Shown here: piece after piece, positions 8,239 to 16,801 of the stretch
Numbering within the stretch: the first letter of the stretch is position 1
Layout: every line of letters starts with the position of its first letter
NCBI GenBank assembly: GCA_029552545.1
Contig: JAKPDO010000050.1
Location: 110,835-174,834 of the forward strand
From: Planctomycetota bacterium
GTDB lineage: Bacteria > Planctomycetota > Phycisphaerae > Sedimentisphaerales > Anaerohalosphaeraceae
Reading direction: 5' to 3'
DNA length: 64,000 bases
Position numbers and translations under genes: made by a program
The notes under the pieces: generated by a model
The model's database searches: none
Seen by the model: the letters and a program-made list of their open reading frames with translations, nothing else
Told to the model about the DNA's origin: nothing

Positions 8239-8880
8239 TTATTTTTGTTCAATCAAAGGACATCGGATTTCATACAGGAGAAGATTTTGTGAATCGGTTG
8301 CCTCCTGCCGGGACTGGATTTGGATTTCCTGAGCCACGGAGGACAGGCAGGGGGCCGACCGAAGTTTCTGAATGTAGCCGTTGACGGCCTGATCGCTTTC
8401 GGGGCGGTTCGGAGCCGCCAAGGTCAGCCGAAGGGTGCGCTGGATGACCTGGATATAGGATACCTGATTGTTTTTGGGGTCCGTTATTTTGCGGCGGACG
8501 GGCTGGTAGGCGATATCCAGTTCCGTAAAGAACACCTCCGGCGGGAGCGTCTGCACCAGTTCGGCCAGCAGGGGCGAGAGCGGCATTTCCAGCCGCAGGG
8601 CGTCCTGCACCGTTTTGATGCGGTGACGTGCGGCCAGGATGTTCTGCTGAACGGCTTCGTACCGCTGGAGGTCTTCGGCATGTTCGGCAATATGCTGGAG
8701 GTTTTGCCGATGGATGGCCAGTTCGGTTCTCATCAGGGCTGCATGGCTGAGCCATTGGCCGGCCAGAAGACCGGTTGCCAGAAGCGGAATGACAAAGGGC
8801 ACGGCGGCCAGGGCAATAGCGCCCGGCCGGCTCCTTTTCGGCAATCCCTGTCCCTGTAATAAATCAATCCGAAATTGCAT
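8239..8880 (-). CDS. PilN-like (GspL C-terminal type) assembly protein
   Basis: 213 residues: a short cytoplasmic start (MQFRIDLLQGQGLPKRSR, the PilN-like tail that binds PilM), one membrane helix (AIALAAVPFVIPLLATGLLAG), a coiled stretch of alternating charged residues (about 50-95), then a periplasmic domain. Within that domain, LLAELVQTLPPEVFFTELDI and the strand-rich end LRLTLAAPNRPESDQAVNGY are typical of PilN. The start codon shares one base with the stop of the PilM-like gene (TGATG), so the two are translationally coupled, as usual for pilM-pilN pairs. Confidence 0.75.
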   Translation of the reverse strand: MQFRIDLLQGQGLPKRSRPGAIALAAVPFVIPLLATGLLAGQWLSHAALMRTELAIHRQNLQHIAEHAEDLQRYEAVQQNILAARHRIKTVQDALRLEMPLSPLLAELVQTLPPEVFFTELDIAYQPVRRKITDPKNNQVSYIQVIQRTLRLTLAAPNRPESDQAVNGYIQKLRSAPCLSSVAQEIQIQSRQEATDSQNLLLYEIRCPLIEQK

Positions 8881-9950
8881 CAGAAGGTCCTCATGGCCAA
8901 TCCAGCTGCAACCGTGAAAACCGGACCGGCCAGTTTCAGTAAAGCTTCCTGGGCCGGCGGGCTCTGGAGATTCAGAAAGCGGAAGGGATTAAATACTTCC
9001 GTCTCTACACCCAGTGTGCCGGCCATAAGTTCCGTAAACGGCTGACTCATCGCCCATCCGCCTGATAAATAGAGCTTGTTGACCTGGCAGTCGGGATTTT
9101 GCGTTACATAATAGCGGAGCGTATCGCTGATGTCGTTCAGGCATCGGGCGGCGGCGTTTTTCAGGGCCGCCGAGATCTGCGGCGGAATCGAATCCATCTG
9201 TCCGAAGAGAGATTGTCGAATGGTTTCTTCGTCCAGACCGGTTTGCCGGCGGATGGAGTCCATTATGTCGAAACCGGCATAGGTCAAGTCCCGGATGAAC
9301 GGGATGCCGTTGTCCCCGAGAATGGTGACGGTGATAAACCGATGGCCCAGATGGATGAGGGTTCGGCAGGAGGAGGCGTCCTGCGGGATGCAGTGGCACA
9401 GGCAGTTCATCGCCGCCAGTCCTTCGACATCCATCAGCATCACTTTGCCGCCGGCGCTGTGAACCCGGCGAATGGTTCGTTCGACGGCGTCGCGCATGGC
9501 AACGACCAGAAAGCCCTGATGCCCTTCGGCGGAAGAGCGGACGGTTTGAAAGGCCACGATGCTCTGGTCGGCATCAAAGGGGCTCATCTGCTGGGCTTCA
9601 AGCTCTACGGCCTTGCTGAGCGCTTCCTGCGGGATGAGAGGAAAGCGGAAAGAACGGGTGACGACCTCCGGTCCGCTCTGGGCGCAGACCACGTAGGGAG
9701 TGTTTAAGTCCGCCGTATTCAGGCATCGGCGAACGGCCTCCGTTACGGAAGCGTCATCTGGATTTTGAGGGTTCTGAGCGGGCGGCAGGTCAAACTGACA
9801 GGCCCCCGTGACGGTGAACTTTCGGTTCCGCCAGGTTCCCTTGACCAGTTTGACCGAAGAGGAGCCGATATCCAGTCCGGCCCATTCGACGGCGTTCATT
9901 TCCAGCCGTTCCAGCAGAGAACGATATTTTTGTTTTACAGCCGTCAGCAT
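8880..9950 (-). CDS. PilM-like actin-fold ATPase
   Basis: A 356-residue cytoplasmic actin-like protein that anchors PilN in type IV pilus systems. AGLDIGSSSVKLVKG (residues about 24-38) is the phosphate-1 loop of the PilM/FtsA/HSP70 fold. VVTRSFRFPLIPQEALSKAVELEAQQMSPF is the classic PilM 1C region, and VMLMDVEGLAAMN, LIHLGHRFITVTIL and NKLYLSGGWAMSQPFTELMAGTL give phosphate-2 and adenosine motifs. AGGAAAA precedes the ATG. It is immediately downstream of the two large PilX-like genes and coupled to the PilN-like gene. Confidence 0.85.
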   Translation of the reverse strand: MLTAVKQKYRSLLERLEMNAVEWAGLDIGSSSVKLVKGTWRNRKFTVTGACQFDLPPAQNPQNPDDASVTEAVRRCLNTADLNTPYVVCAQSGPEVVTRSFRFPLIPQEALSKAVELEAQQMSPFDADQSIVAFQTVRSSAEGHQGFLVVAMRDAVERTIRRVHSAGGKVMLMDVEGLAAMNCLCHCIPQDASSCRTLIHLGHRFITVTILGDNGIPFIRDLTYAGFDIMDSIRRQTGLDEETIRQSLFGQMDSIPPQISAALKNAAARCLNDISDTLRYYVTQNPDCQVNKLYLSGGWAMSQPFTELMAGTLGVETEVFNPFRFLNLQSPPAQEALLKLAGPVFTVAAGLAMRTF

Positions 9951-9962
9951 AGGTTTTCCTGT

Positions 9963-11705
9963 CTATTGAGCCAGAGCGGTTTGGGTTTCCGTCCAGGCGC
10001 CCGGCACCGGCACATACTTGCCTTTGAGCCAGATATTGCCGGGCAGGATGCCTGTCAGCAGGCGTTCGTCCCAATAATAGGATTTCAAATATCCGTCCTG
10101 CCCTACCACACCCACAACTCCTCGCACGGCTTCAGTAATGCTGCCTCGCAAAATCAGCTGGTCATTGTAGGCATTCACCGTTTTTCTTCCGCCGTAGTTG
10201 TTTCTTCTTACGTTTTCAGCTCCCCATCCGCCTCCGCCGACCGTAACAGCGGCCTCCACGACAGTCGGATTCGGCAGAAGCCGCACATGAATCGGTTTGG
10301 CGGCGCTTTCTCGATTTCCAATCGGCACATAGGTGAATCCTGCCGGTTCTTTCGGCGTAGTATCCACATAACTGTATTCCGTCATTCCAGGATCGACGAT
10401 TTTGATGACCCCTTTGGCGATAAGTCCGAGAACATTGGGGTTTTCAGGGTGCGGCAGGCCGTTGGCTTGTCGAGGATAGATGCGTCCGGAATCGTCCTGG
10501 TCCGATATTGTAAGGGAGTCGGCTATCCAGATATTGCCGGTGGCAACGATGGTAATCTGACCCTGGATGACATCGGTTTGCTGGCCGAGGGTGCGTCCGC
10601 TTCCGATAATCACGTTTCCGTCCACAAAAATTTGTCCGGCGGGAGCGGAGGAAACCCCTCCGAATTCCTGGGAGACATAGGTTTGCGGCAGGTCCACGAT
10701 AAACCGGTCGCCGTTGGTGTCCGCATTGGAGCGGCGGACGTGGTAGGCGTAAATCGGATAGCGTTCAAATTCTTCTCCGTCGCTTTTGGGTTTGACGCGG
10801 AAATCATATGTATAACTGTCCTTGGACTGCATAAACCCGCGGACGGTGCAGTTGTTGGTGATGCAGACTTTGCCCAGACCATTTTCGACGAAAAACTCCA
10901 GATGAACCGCCGGCTGAGGCAGTTTCAATACGGGAGCATCGGCTACAGGCGTAAATCGGAATCGGGCATCCGTCGTATCGCGGAACCGCTGAATCTTGCT
11001 GTCCAGTCCGCTGTTGTCCGTAATCCGAAGCATGGGCTGGTCGAAATAAATGCCGCTTTTGAAGCAATTCATTACCGAAACGTATTTGTCCAGACCGCCG
11101 GCTGTATAGCGGGATTCGCCCATATAGACCGGACGAAGAAAGACCGGATATCCCTGGATTTTGATGTCGCGTACATCCGGGCTGTCATTTTCTTTATTGA
11201 TTTCCACCGGCAAATCCACGACTTCGCCGGTTGCAAAGACTACGTCAATAAAGGAAGAGCCGCCGACTGGGGCCTTGCATTTGCCCATGGCCCAGCCGTT
11301 GATGGCCTGCACTACATAGGTATGAATGGTCTTTTCATAGATGCCGGAGCGTCCGATTGCCGTGATTTCAAAGATGGGCTTGGCCTGCAGAAAGGTGGCC
11401 AGGGAAACGGAATAAGACCCCTGGCTGTCCGGAAAGGAGAGGGTTTCTTCGAAGGTACCGGCAGCCAGAGCGGACAGCAGGTCGGGCTGCTGACTCATTG
11501 CGAACATAGCCCGCTCGTAAGCGGCTTCGGCGGCCGCCAGAGCGGCGGTCTGCCGCTTCTGCTGGACGGCCTGAACATGGGCACCTTCAGCACTCTTGAG
11601 AACGCCGATGGAAAAGATGGACAATATCAGCAGCAGGACGACGGCGACAATCAGGGCTGAGCCGCGCTGTCGAATGACCGGTTTTGTAGTTCGATATCCT
11701 TTCAT
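9963..11705 (-). CDS. large PilX-like pilus assembly protein, paralogue 2
   Basis: The frame opens at 11906, but the ATG at 11705 is preferred: GAGGGAGA lies just upstream and the protein then begins with a PilX-like N-terminus (basic residues, RGSALIVAVVLLLILSIFSIGVLKSAE). About 580 residues follow, far longer than ordinary PilX (about 200). After the pilin-like helix comes LAAAEAAYERAMFAM. The long C-terminal part is glycine- and strand-rich, with IFVDGNVIIGSGRTLGQQ, ITIVATGNIWIADSLTISD and PRQANGLPHPENPNVLGLIA. Those blocks recur nearly unchanged in the gene upstream. Probably exported and pilus- or pseudopilus-associated; the role of the extension is unknown. Confidence 0.8.
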   Translation of the reverse strand: MKGYRTTKPVIRQRGSALIVAVVLLLILSIFSIGVLKSAEGAHVQAVQQKRQTAALAAAEAAYERAMFAMSQQPDLLSALAAGTFEETLSFPDSQGSYSVSLATFLQAKPIFEITAIGRSGIYEKTIHTYVVQAINGWAMGKCKAPVGGSSFIDVVFATGEVVDLPVEINKENDSPDVRDIKIQGYPVFLRPVYMGESRYTAGGLDKYVSVMNCFKSGIYFDQPMLRITDNSGLDSKIQRFRDTTDARFRFTPVADAPVLKLPQPAVHLEFFVENGLGKVCITNNCTVRGFMQSKDSYTYDFRVKPKSDGEEFERYPIYAYHVRRSNADTNGDRFIVDLPQTYVSQEFGGVSSAPAGQIFVDGNVIIGSGRTLGQQTDVIQGQITIVATGNIWIADSLTISDQDDSGRIYPRQANGLPHPENPNVLGLIAKGVIKIVDPGMTEYSYVDTTPKEPAGFTYVPIGNRESAAKPIHVRLLPNPTVVEAAVTVGGGGWGAENVRRNNYGGRKTVNAYNDQLILRGSITEAVRGVVGVVGQDGYLKSYYWDERLLTGILPGNIWLKGKYVPVPGAWTETQTALAQ

Positions 11706-11718
11706 AGCCGTTTCTCCC

Positions 11719-13479
11719 TCAGGGAAGCCGCTGGGCTGTTTCCTTCCATCCGCCGGGGATTGGAATGTATTTGCCTTTGAACCAGAGATTGCCCGGGACG
11801 ATGCCGCGGCTGAGCCGTTCATCGAGGTAGTATTGTTTGACGTAGCCGTCTCGTCCGATGACGCCGACCACGCCGCGGATGGATTCAGCCAGCATTCCGC
11901 GGACAATCAGGTTATCCGTCGGTCCCGCATCTTCTTTGCGTCCGCCGTATCCGTTTCGCTCGACGTTCTCTGCTCCCCATCCTCCTCCGCAGGCGGTGAC
12001 GGCGGCCTCGACAATCATCGGGTCGGGCAGATGCCGATAGGGTGAACCGGCCGGCTGACCTTTGTCCAGCAGCGCCACCGGCTGATAGACGGCGCCGGCG
12101 ACAGTCCCCGGGGCTCCGAGGGAGGCGGCCAGTCCCGGGTCAATGATTTTGACTACACCCCGTGCGACCAGACCGAGGGCATTGGGGTTGTCCGGATGCG
12201 GCAGACCGTTGGCCTGACGAGGATAGGAGGCGCCGCTGTCATCTCGGTCGGAGACCTGGATGGGAGCGGCGACCCAGATATTCCCCGTGGCGGCGACGGT
12301 GATTTTTCCCTGCACGGTATTCAGCTGACGCACGTTCGGCAGGGAGGCGGTTTCAGAGGCACTGCCGATAATGACATTTCCGTCCACAAAAATCTGTCCG
12401 CCGGCAGGACCTTCCGTTGAACCGTAGCGGGGAACCACGTAGGTATTTTGGACCGGCAGAACGATTTGCTGTCCTGCAGCGGACGCATTGGCAGGGATAT
12501 AATGAAATCCGTAAACAGGGTATTTTTCAAAGAGGGTTCCGCCGCTGCCGGGTTTGATTTTGTAGTCCCAGGTGTCCGTGTCGGAAACGGTTCGCTGATA
12601 GCCGCGGACGGTGCAGTTGTTGGTGATGCGGACATAGCCGATATTGTCCGTGCCCACGAAAAACTCCAGCTGGACGGCGGGCTGTCCGAGCGGCACCAGA
12701 TTGTTTTTCACCGGCCGGAAAATGAGGTTCGGCTTCTGCTCCTGAAGCATCTGGACAAACCAGTCGAATTTCAGCTGGACGGCTTCTTCATCGCTGATTC
12801 GGCTTTTGGGCTGATCAAAAAAGATGCCGCTGTCGAACAGGTCGATGATGCGGCGGTATTTGTCTGTGCCGTCGGAGGCGTATCGGGATTCGCTCATCGA
12901 GACCGGTTCGAGGAACAGCGGGTCCGGCTGCACGTAAATATCCGGATTGCGGTCGTCCGGCGGCTGAACCGTATTGATGTGAATCGGCATCGCGATGATT
13001 TCGCCGTTGGCAAAATAGACTTCCGCCGTGGAGGAGGGGCCGGAAGGGACGCGGCACTGGCCCATCTCCCAGCCGGTCATCGCCTGCACGAGAAAGACAT
13101 TCAGGGTGCTGACCATCTGTCCGGACTGTCCGCGGGCGGCTACCTCGAAAACCGGCCGTGAATCGGCAAAAGAGGAGAATCGAATCTGGTAGGAGCCGGA
13201 GCTGTCCGGAAAGGAAACGGTTCCCTGGGGGGATTTTTTCTCGAGGGCGACAAAGAGGTCGGGCTGCTGGCTCATCCAGAAGACGGCCTGCTCATAAGCC
13301 GCTTCCGCGGCGGCCTGAGCGGCGGCCTTCCGTTTGAGCTGGATGCTGTATTCCTGCGCGTCCTGTGCGGCCTTGAGCATGCTCAGTCCGAGCAGCGATA
13401 AAATCACCAGCAGGAGCACGGCCAACACCAGTGCGGATCCTGCCGGTTTTTGCGTTCGGATGTTTCGGGTCCGGTCCAT
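11719..13479 (-). CDS. large PilX-like pilus assembly protein, paralogue 1
   Basis: 586 residues. The N-terminal segment SALVLAVLLLVILSLLGLSM and LKRKAAAQAAAEAAYEQAVFWM are the PilX/PulK-like single helix. The C-terminal two thirds match the next gene in order and wording: IFVDGNVIIGSASETA, TVAATGNIWVAAPIQVSDRD, PRQANGLPHPDNPNALGLVA, GGGWGAENVERNGYGGRK, VPGNLWFKGKYIPIPGGWKE. The two are a tandem duplication that has diverged but kept all blocks. AGGACA precedes the ATG and only 13 nt separate the copies. The repeated Gly-Asn-Ile/Val strand pattern suggests a beta-solenoid surface domain carried by a pilus-tip-like protein; that is inference. Confidence 0.8.
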   Translation of the reverse strand: MDRTRNIRTQKPAGSALVLAVLLLVILSLLGLSMLKAAQDAQEYSIQLKRKAAAQAAAEAAYEQAVFWMSQQPDLFVALEKKSPQGTVSFPDSSGSYQIRFSSFADSRPVFEVAARGQSGQMVSTLNVFLVQAMTGWEMGQCRVPSGPSSTAEVYFANGEIIAMPIHINTVQPPDDRNPDIYVQPDPLFLEPVSMSESRYASDGTDKYRRIIDLFDSGIFFDQPKSRISDEEAVQLKFDWFVQMLQEQKPNLIFRPVKNNLVPLGQPAVQLEFFVGTDNIGYVRITNNCTVRGYQRTVSDTDTWDYKIKPGSGGTLFEKYPVYGFHYIPANASAAGQQIVLPVQNTYVVPRYGSTEGPAGGQIFVDGNVIIGSASETASLPNVRQLNTVQGKITVAATGNIWVAAPIQVSDRDDSGASYPRQANGLPHPDNPNALGLVARGVVKIIDPGLAASLGAPGTVAGAVYQPVALLDKGQPAGSPYRHLPDPMIVEAAVTACGGGWGAENVERNGYGGRKEDAGPTDNLIVRGMLAESIRGVVGVIGRDGYVKQYYLDERLSRGIVPGNLWFKGKYIPIPGGWKETAQRLP

Positions 13480-13490
13480 AAGGTTGTGTC

Positions 13491-14174
13491 CTATCGGGGC
13501 CAGTTCATTCGCAGCAGGACGGAGGTTTTGACTTCTACGGATTCGCCTTCATTGTCGGTCAGGGTCAGATTCATCCGGACGGAGCCCATTCCGACCCCCC
13601 CGACGACGTTGTGGCTGAAAATCTCCGTTCCTTTGGAGACATCCACAAATTCGCTGAGCGTGACGGTTCGCAGCAGGGAACTGGTCCGGCGGATGCCTCC
13701 GGAGATTCCTCCGACTCCGTTGACGACGGTGCCGTAATCGACTTTCAGCCGTCGTCCTTCCAGATAAAAGAGGGCGTAGTGCGTTCCGGTGTTGGTGACT
13801 TCCAGTACATCCGCATTGGCGGCCGCCGGGTCGAACGCATTTTCCCAGTAGCGAAATTCGACGGCGGAACCGGAGGCGATTTCCTGATTAATCGGCGGCT
13901 GAGCGACGGTGTAAACACCGTTGATGATTTTATAAACGGCATAATTGCTTCGATTGGACTTTCGTCCGATGGTGCTGAAAGCGGTCATGGCGGCCAGCGC
14001 ATCCTGCCGAATCGGTTTGTGAATGCTGTTGTAGGTCTGGCGGAAGCTTCGAGAGCCGCCGGCCGCCAGGATGGTAACGGCCAAAATCGGGATAATCAGA
14101 ATCGCCAGCGTGACGACTACTTCGAGCAGCGTAAAAGCGCCGAACAGGCGAGATGTTTTTTTGCAGCGATTCAT
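13491..14174 (-). CDS. minor prepilin, PilW-like
   Basis: The ATG at 14174 is chosen over the longer frame (14216) because AAGGAGG lies 8 nt upstream and gives a normal class III signal peptide: a basic leader ending KKTSRLFGA, then FTLLEVVVTLAILIIPILAV with Glu at +5. The residue before the cleavage Phe is Ala instead of Gly, which is tolerated in some minor pilins. The remaining about 190 residues form a typical strand-rich pilin globular part with no cysteines. It lies between two other pilin-like genes, so it most likely caps or primes the pseudopilus. Confidence 0.78.
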   Translation of the reverse strand: MNRCKKTSRLFGAFTLLEVVVTLAILIIPILAVTILAAGGSRSFRQTYNSIHKPIRQDALAAMTAFSTIGRKSNRSNYAVYKIINGVYTVAQPPINQEIASGSAVEFRYWENAFDPAAANADVLEVTNTGTHYALFYLEGRRLKVDYGTVVNGVGGISGGIRRTSSLLRTVTLSEFVDVSKGTEIFSHNVVGGVGMGSVRMNLTLTDNEGESVEVKTSVLLRMNWPR

Positions 14175-14187
14175 ACCGGATGCCTCC

Positions 14188-14685
14188 TTATCCGCCGGAT
14201 TGGTCTCTTCGGACATACGTGGACGAGGTGAACGTCGGGTCGGCGGCGGTCGGTTCGAGGTTTTTGTAATCCCGCCGCCAGCGAATTGTGACGCGGATTT
14301 CCCGGAGGGTTACCCCCGCTTCTGCATCTGTGTCAATGTCGGAGTACCAGAGCTGTGCCCGCATGGGAAAGCCGTTGAAGATGACCCGGTAAATCGGGTC
14401 GCTGCCGATTTGTTCCAGACCGAGGTCGAGATCCGTTGGGTCATAAAATTCATTGCCGCCGGTGCTTTTCCAGTCGTCCAAAAGCAGCTGAGCCAGCTGC
14501 GCCGCGACAATTTCGGCTCGGGCGCTGCGGGCCCGCTTGACGGCGTGATACTGGTACGTCAGGGCTCCCAGGGATGCAATGGCCAAAATCACCGTGGCAA
14601 CAATCAGTTCCAGCAGGGTGACCCCGGCTGATTTTCGGAGATGTCTGTGTCTGAAATGTCGGCCTGTCAGACCCAGGTCTGTCAT
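14188..14685 (-). CDS. minor prepilin, PilV/GspI-like
   Basis: 165 residues. After a longish basic leader (RHFRHRHLRKSAG) comes VTLLELIVATVILAIASLGAL, a type IV pilin helix with Glu at +5 and a Gly before the cleavage site. EIVAAQLAQLLLDDWKS is the usual amphipathic extension, and the C-terminal part resembles GspI/PilV (IYRVIFNGFPMRAQLWYSDI). AAGGAGG precedes the ATG. A likely terminator separates it from the upstream major pseudopilin gene, suggesting lower expression of this and the following genes. Confidence 0.78.
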   Translation of the reverse strand: MTDLGLTGRHFRHRHLRKSAGVTLLELIVATVILAIASLGALTYQYHAVKRARSARAEIVAAQLAQLLLDDWKSTGGNEFYDPTDLDLGLEQIGSDPIYRVIFNGFPMRAQLWYSDIDTDAEAGVTLREIRVTIRWRRDYKNLEPTAADPTFTSSTYVRRDQSGG

Positions 14686-14707
14686 GGGAATCCTCCTTAT
14701 CCGGCAT

Positions 14708-14752
14708 TCAAAAAAGGAAGGAACGGAGAAAGATGCAGACCTCCTCCGTTCC
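14708..14752 (-). terminator. intra-operon terminator after the major pseudopilin
   Basis: On the minus strand GGAACGGAG (14752-14744) pairs perfectly with CTCCGTTCC (14728-14720). TTCC and a T6 run follow. It lies between the GspG-like gene and the minor prepilins, where partial termination would make the main pseudopilin more abundant. Confidence 0.75.
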
Positions 14753-14775
14753 TGTGAGTTGACCGATAGGCCGGT

Positions 14776-15168
14776 TTATTCCCATCGTCCGTCCACGTAG
14801 AGGGTCTTCGACCCGCTGGGAGCATTGGGCTGGCTGCCGGTGACCGTAATCTGGGCGTTGCCGTTGGCATCGACACTGTCGATATTGTAGTCGCCCGGGA
14901 CAAAGTAGGTTCCGGTCAGGTCTGCATCCTGAAAGCCCAGGGCCTGACGGGTGGCGGCTACGCCCAGACTGCCGGTGGGCGCTGTGCCGTGTTCCACAAA
15001 ATACACCCGGACGGCGGACTTGATGGTGCCGGCGGTGGCGTTGGCTTCCGCCCACTTGGCGGATTCAATCCGGCCGCGCATCAGCGGGATGGAGGCCGCC
15101 GCCAGGATACCGACAATCAGGATGACGACCATCAGTTCAATCAGTGTGAATCCTTTTCTTCCTGTCAT
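14776..15168 (-). CDS. major pseudopilin, GspG/PilA-like
   Basis: The frame also offers an ATG at 15177, but TAGGAG touches that codon directly; the second ATG (15168) is 9 nt from it and is chosen. The result is MTGRKG followed by FTLIELMVVILIVGILAAASIPL, a textbook prepilin peptidase site and N-terminal helix (Gly at -1, Phe +1, Glu +5). The globular part (about 100 residues) has one variable loop (SLGVAATRQALGFQDADL) and a GspG-like end (KTLYVDGRWE). It is the best candidate for the main fibre subunit in this cluster. A strong hairpin follows the gene and a 20-bp palindrome precedes its ribosome site. Confidence 0.85.
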   Translation of the reverse strand: MTGRKGFTLIELMVVILIVGILAAASIPLMRGRIESAKWAEANATAGTIKSAVRVYFVEHGTAPTGSLGVAATRQALGFQDADLTGTYFVPGDYNIDSVDANGNAQITVTGSQPNAPSGSKTLYVDGRWE

Positions 15169-15182
15169 TGCTTGCATCTCCT

Positions 15183-15202
15183 AAAAAAATGTACATTTTT
15201 TT
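15183..15202. promoter_or_regulatory. perfect 20-bp palindrome before the pseudopilin gene
   Basis: AAAAAAATGT followed directly by ACATTTTTTT, a perfect dyad just upstream of the ribosome site of the GspG-like gene. It could be an operator or an RNA hairpin that affects translation. Confidence 0.45.
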
Positions 15203-15212
15203 ATGTTTTTTT

Positions 15213-15234
15213 GTCTCGAAATCCTGTTCGAGAC
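15213..15234. other. 8-bp perfect hairpin between PilC/GspF and pseudopilin genes
   Basis: GTCTCGAA-ATCCTG-TTCGAGAC. No T-run follows on the minus (operon) strand, so it is not a normal terminator for this operon. It may stabilise or mark a processing point in the operon RNA. Confidence 0.4.
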
Positions 15235-15251
15235 CCACGTTTTTTTGAATC

Positions 15252-16460
15252 TCATACGGACATAGAGAAAATCGGCAGATACATCGCCAGCAGGACGGTC
15301 AGCACGATGGCTCCGACGGTGACAATCAGAATAGGTTCCAGCAGACCGAGCATCATCGAAACGAGTTCATCCACTTTGCGGGCATAGAAATCGCCGGTTT
15401 TTTCCAGGACGGGCACCAGAGAGCCGGACTGTTCGCCGATTTGCGTCATCTTGACGGCCACGCCGGGGAACAGGCCGCAGGCCTGGAGACTGTCGGCCAT
15501 CGAGGTGCCTTCGGTCATCTTCTGGCGGGCCAGCAGGACACCGTTTCGGAGCAGCTGGTTGGGCGTCATTTCCGCCAAAATGATAAACGCATCCAGAATC
15601 GATACACCCGCCGCCACCAGTGAGGCCAGCGTTCGGCAGAACATGCAGATAAACGCCATCCTCTTGATTCGGCCCAGCAGGGGCATATTCAGTTCAAGCC
15701 GATGGAGAACTGCCTGACCGGATTTGGTTTTGGAGGCAATGACGGTGCCGGCAATCAGGGCCGCCAGGAAGATCAGAATCAGCAGGATGTGATTGACAAT
15801 TCCGTGATAGACGGCCATGAAGCCGCGGGTAAAGGCGGGAAGTTCGCCTTTGAACGTTTCGAACATCACCTGGAAGCGCGGGACAATCAGCGTCATCAGG
15901 ACGACGACGATAATGATAATAAAGCAGACGACGAAAATCGGATAGGCCATCGCCCCGCGGACTTTTCGGACCAGTTTGTCCCGTTCCTGATAATAATCCG
16001 CCAGCCGGCGGAGCGAGTTGGACAGCGAGCCGCCGGTTTCGCCCGCCATGATGATGGAACAGGCCAGACGGTTGAACACCTTCGGGTGGGCCCGGACGCT
16101 GTCGGTAAACGTTTCACCGGTTTCCAGCCGGGCGGCAATGTCTTTGAGGACGTATTCAAAGTAAGGATTGGTGATGTCTTCCGCAATTGTCTGGATGGCG
16201 GTGGTGATGGACAGACCTCCTTCCAGCATGGTGGCCAGCTGCCAGCAGAACGTGGACATTTGTTCCGAGCGGACTCGGCGGTACCGCACACTGGCAGTCT
16301 GAACTTCCTGCTTGGTTTCCGGCACGACTTCGGAAATCGATACCGGCGTCAGATTTTCCTGACGCAGCTGGGCGAGCAGGTCCTGGCGAGACTGGGCCTG
16401 TCGGAGCCCTTCCCGGCAGTTTCCGGCTGCATCCCAAGCTACATATTCAAAGGTCTGCAT
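15252..16460 (-). CDS. inner membrane platform protein PilC/GspF
   Basis: Polytopic platform on which the fibre assembles. The ATG at 16460 has GAGAGGAT upstream, and the chain then begins MQTFEYVAWDAAGNCREGLR, the normal GspF start; the frame upstream to 16505 lacks support. Two T2SSF repeats are clear. The first is CWQLATMLEGGLSITTAIQTI, with ACSIIMAGETGGSLSNSLRRLADYYQ, then a membrane helix (YPIFVVCFIIIIVVVLMTLIV). The second is CRTLASLVAAGVSILDAFII, with VKMTQIGEQSGSLVPVLEKTG and a last helix (LEPILIVTVGAIVLTVLLAM). Length 402 matches the family (about 400). Confidence 0.92.
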   Translation of the reverse strand: MQTFEYVAWDAAGNCREGLRQAQSRQDLLAQLRQENLTPVSISEVVPETKQEVQTASVRYRRVRSEQMSTFCWQLATMLEGGLSITTAIQTIAEDITNPYFEYVLKDIAARLETGETFTDSVRAHPKVFNRLACSIIMAGETGGSLSNSLRRLADYYQERDKLVRKVRGAMAYPIFVVCFIIIIVVVLMTLIVPRFQVMFETFKGELPAFTRGFMAVYHGIVNHILLILIFLAALIAGTVIASKTKSGQAVLHRLELNMPLLGRIKRMAFICMFCRTLASLVAAGVSILDAFIILAEMTPNQLLRNGVLLARQKMTEGTSMADSLQACGLFPGVAVKMTQIGEQSGSLVPVLEKTGDFYARKVDELVSMMLGLLEPILIVTVGAIVLTVLLAMYLPIFSMSV

Positions 16461-16801
16461 TGCGCACGATCCTCTCTGTGTTTGATTTGTTCTGGGGTTC
16501 GGCATTTTGAGGCGGGGGCTTTTGTAAAAAATCTCTGCAGGGAGACAGTTTGGTCGGTCCGGAGGATTCCTGAGTCTGATAAAAAACGGCTTGAAGAGGT
16601 TTTGAACGGGTTTCCTGTCGATGAAGTGCTTTCATCGGAGAAGAGAACTCGAAATGGGGAACGGAAAAAGAGGCAGGACTTTCCCGAATCGGCTGGCTGA
16701 CGTCCTATAACCGTTGTACCGCCCGGATTGGGCTTGATTCAGAACGCACAACCAGATACAATATACGTATAGAAAGCAGCAATGAAGCCGTCGGGGGATG
16801 T
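16461..16801. other. intergenic stretch upstream of the PilC/GspF gene
   Basis: About 340 nt with no supportable gene. Only the plus-strand promoter at 16734-16762 stands out; no clear minus-strand promoter was found for the operon. Confidence 0.5.
16734..16762 (+). promoter_or_regulatory. sigma-70-type promoter for the small membrane protein gene
   Basis: TTGATT, 17-nt spacer, TACAAT. The predicted start is about 33 nt before the ATG at 16802. Confidence 0.6.

Noticed and set aside
9765..11660. 631-residue plus-strand frame opposite the PilX-like gene
   Set aside because: It is the antisense shadow of a gene with clear motifs; it has no domain, no ribosome site and unusual His/Arg/Asp-rich composition.
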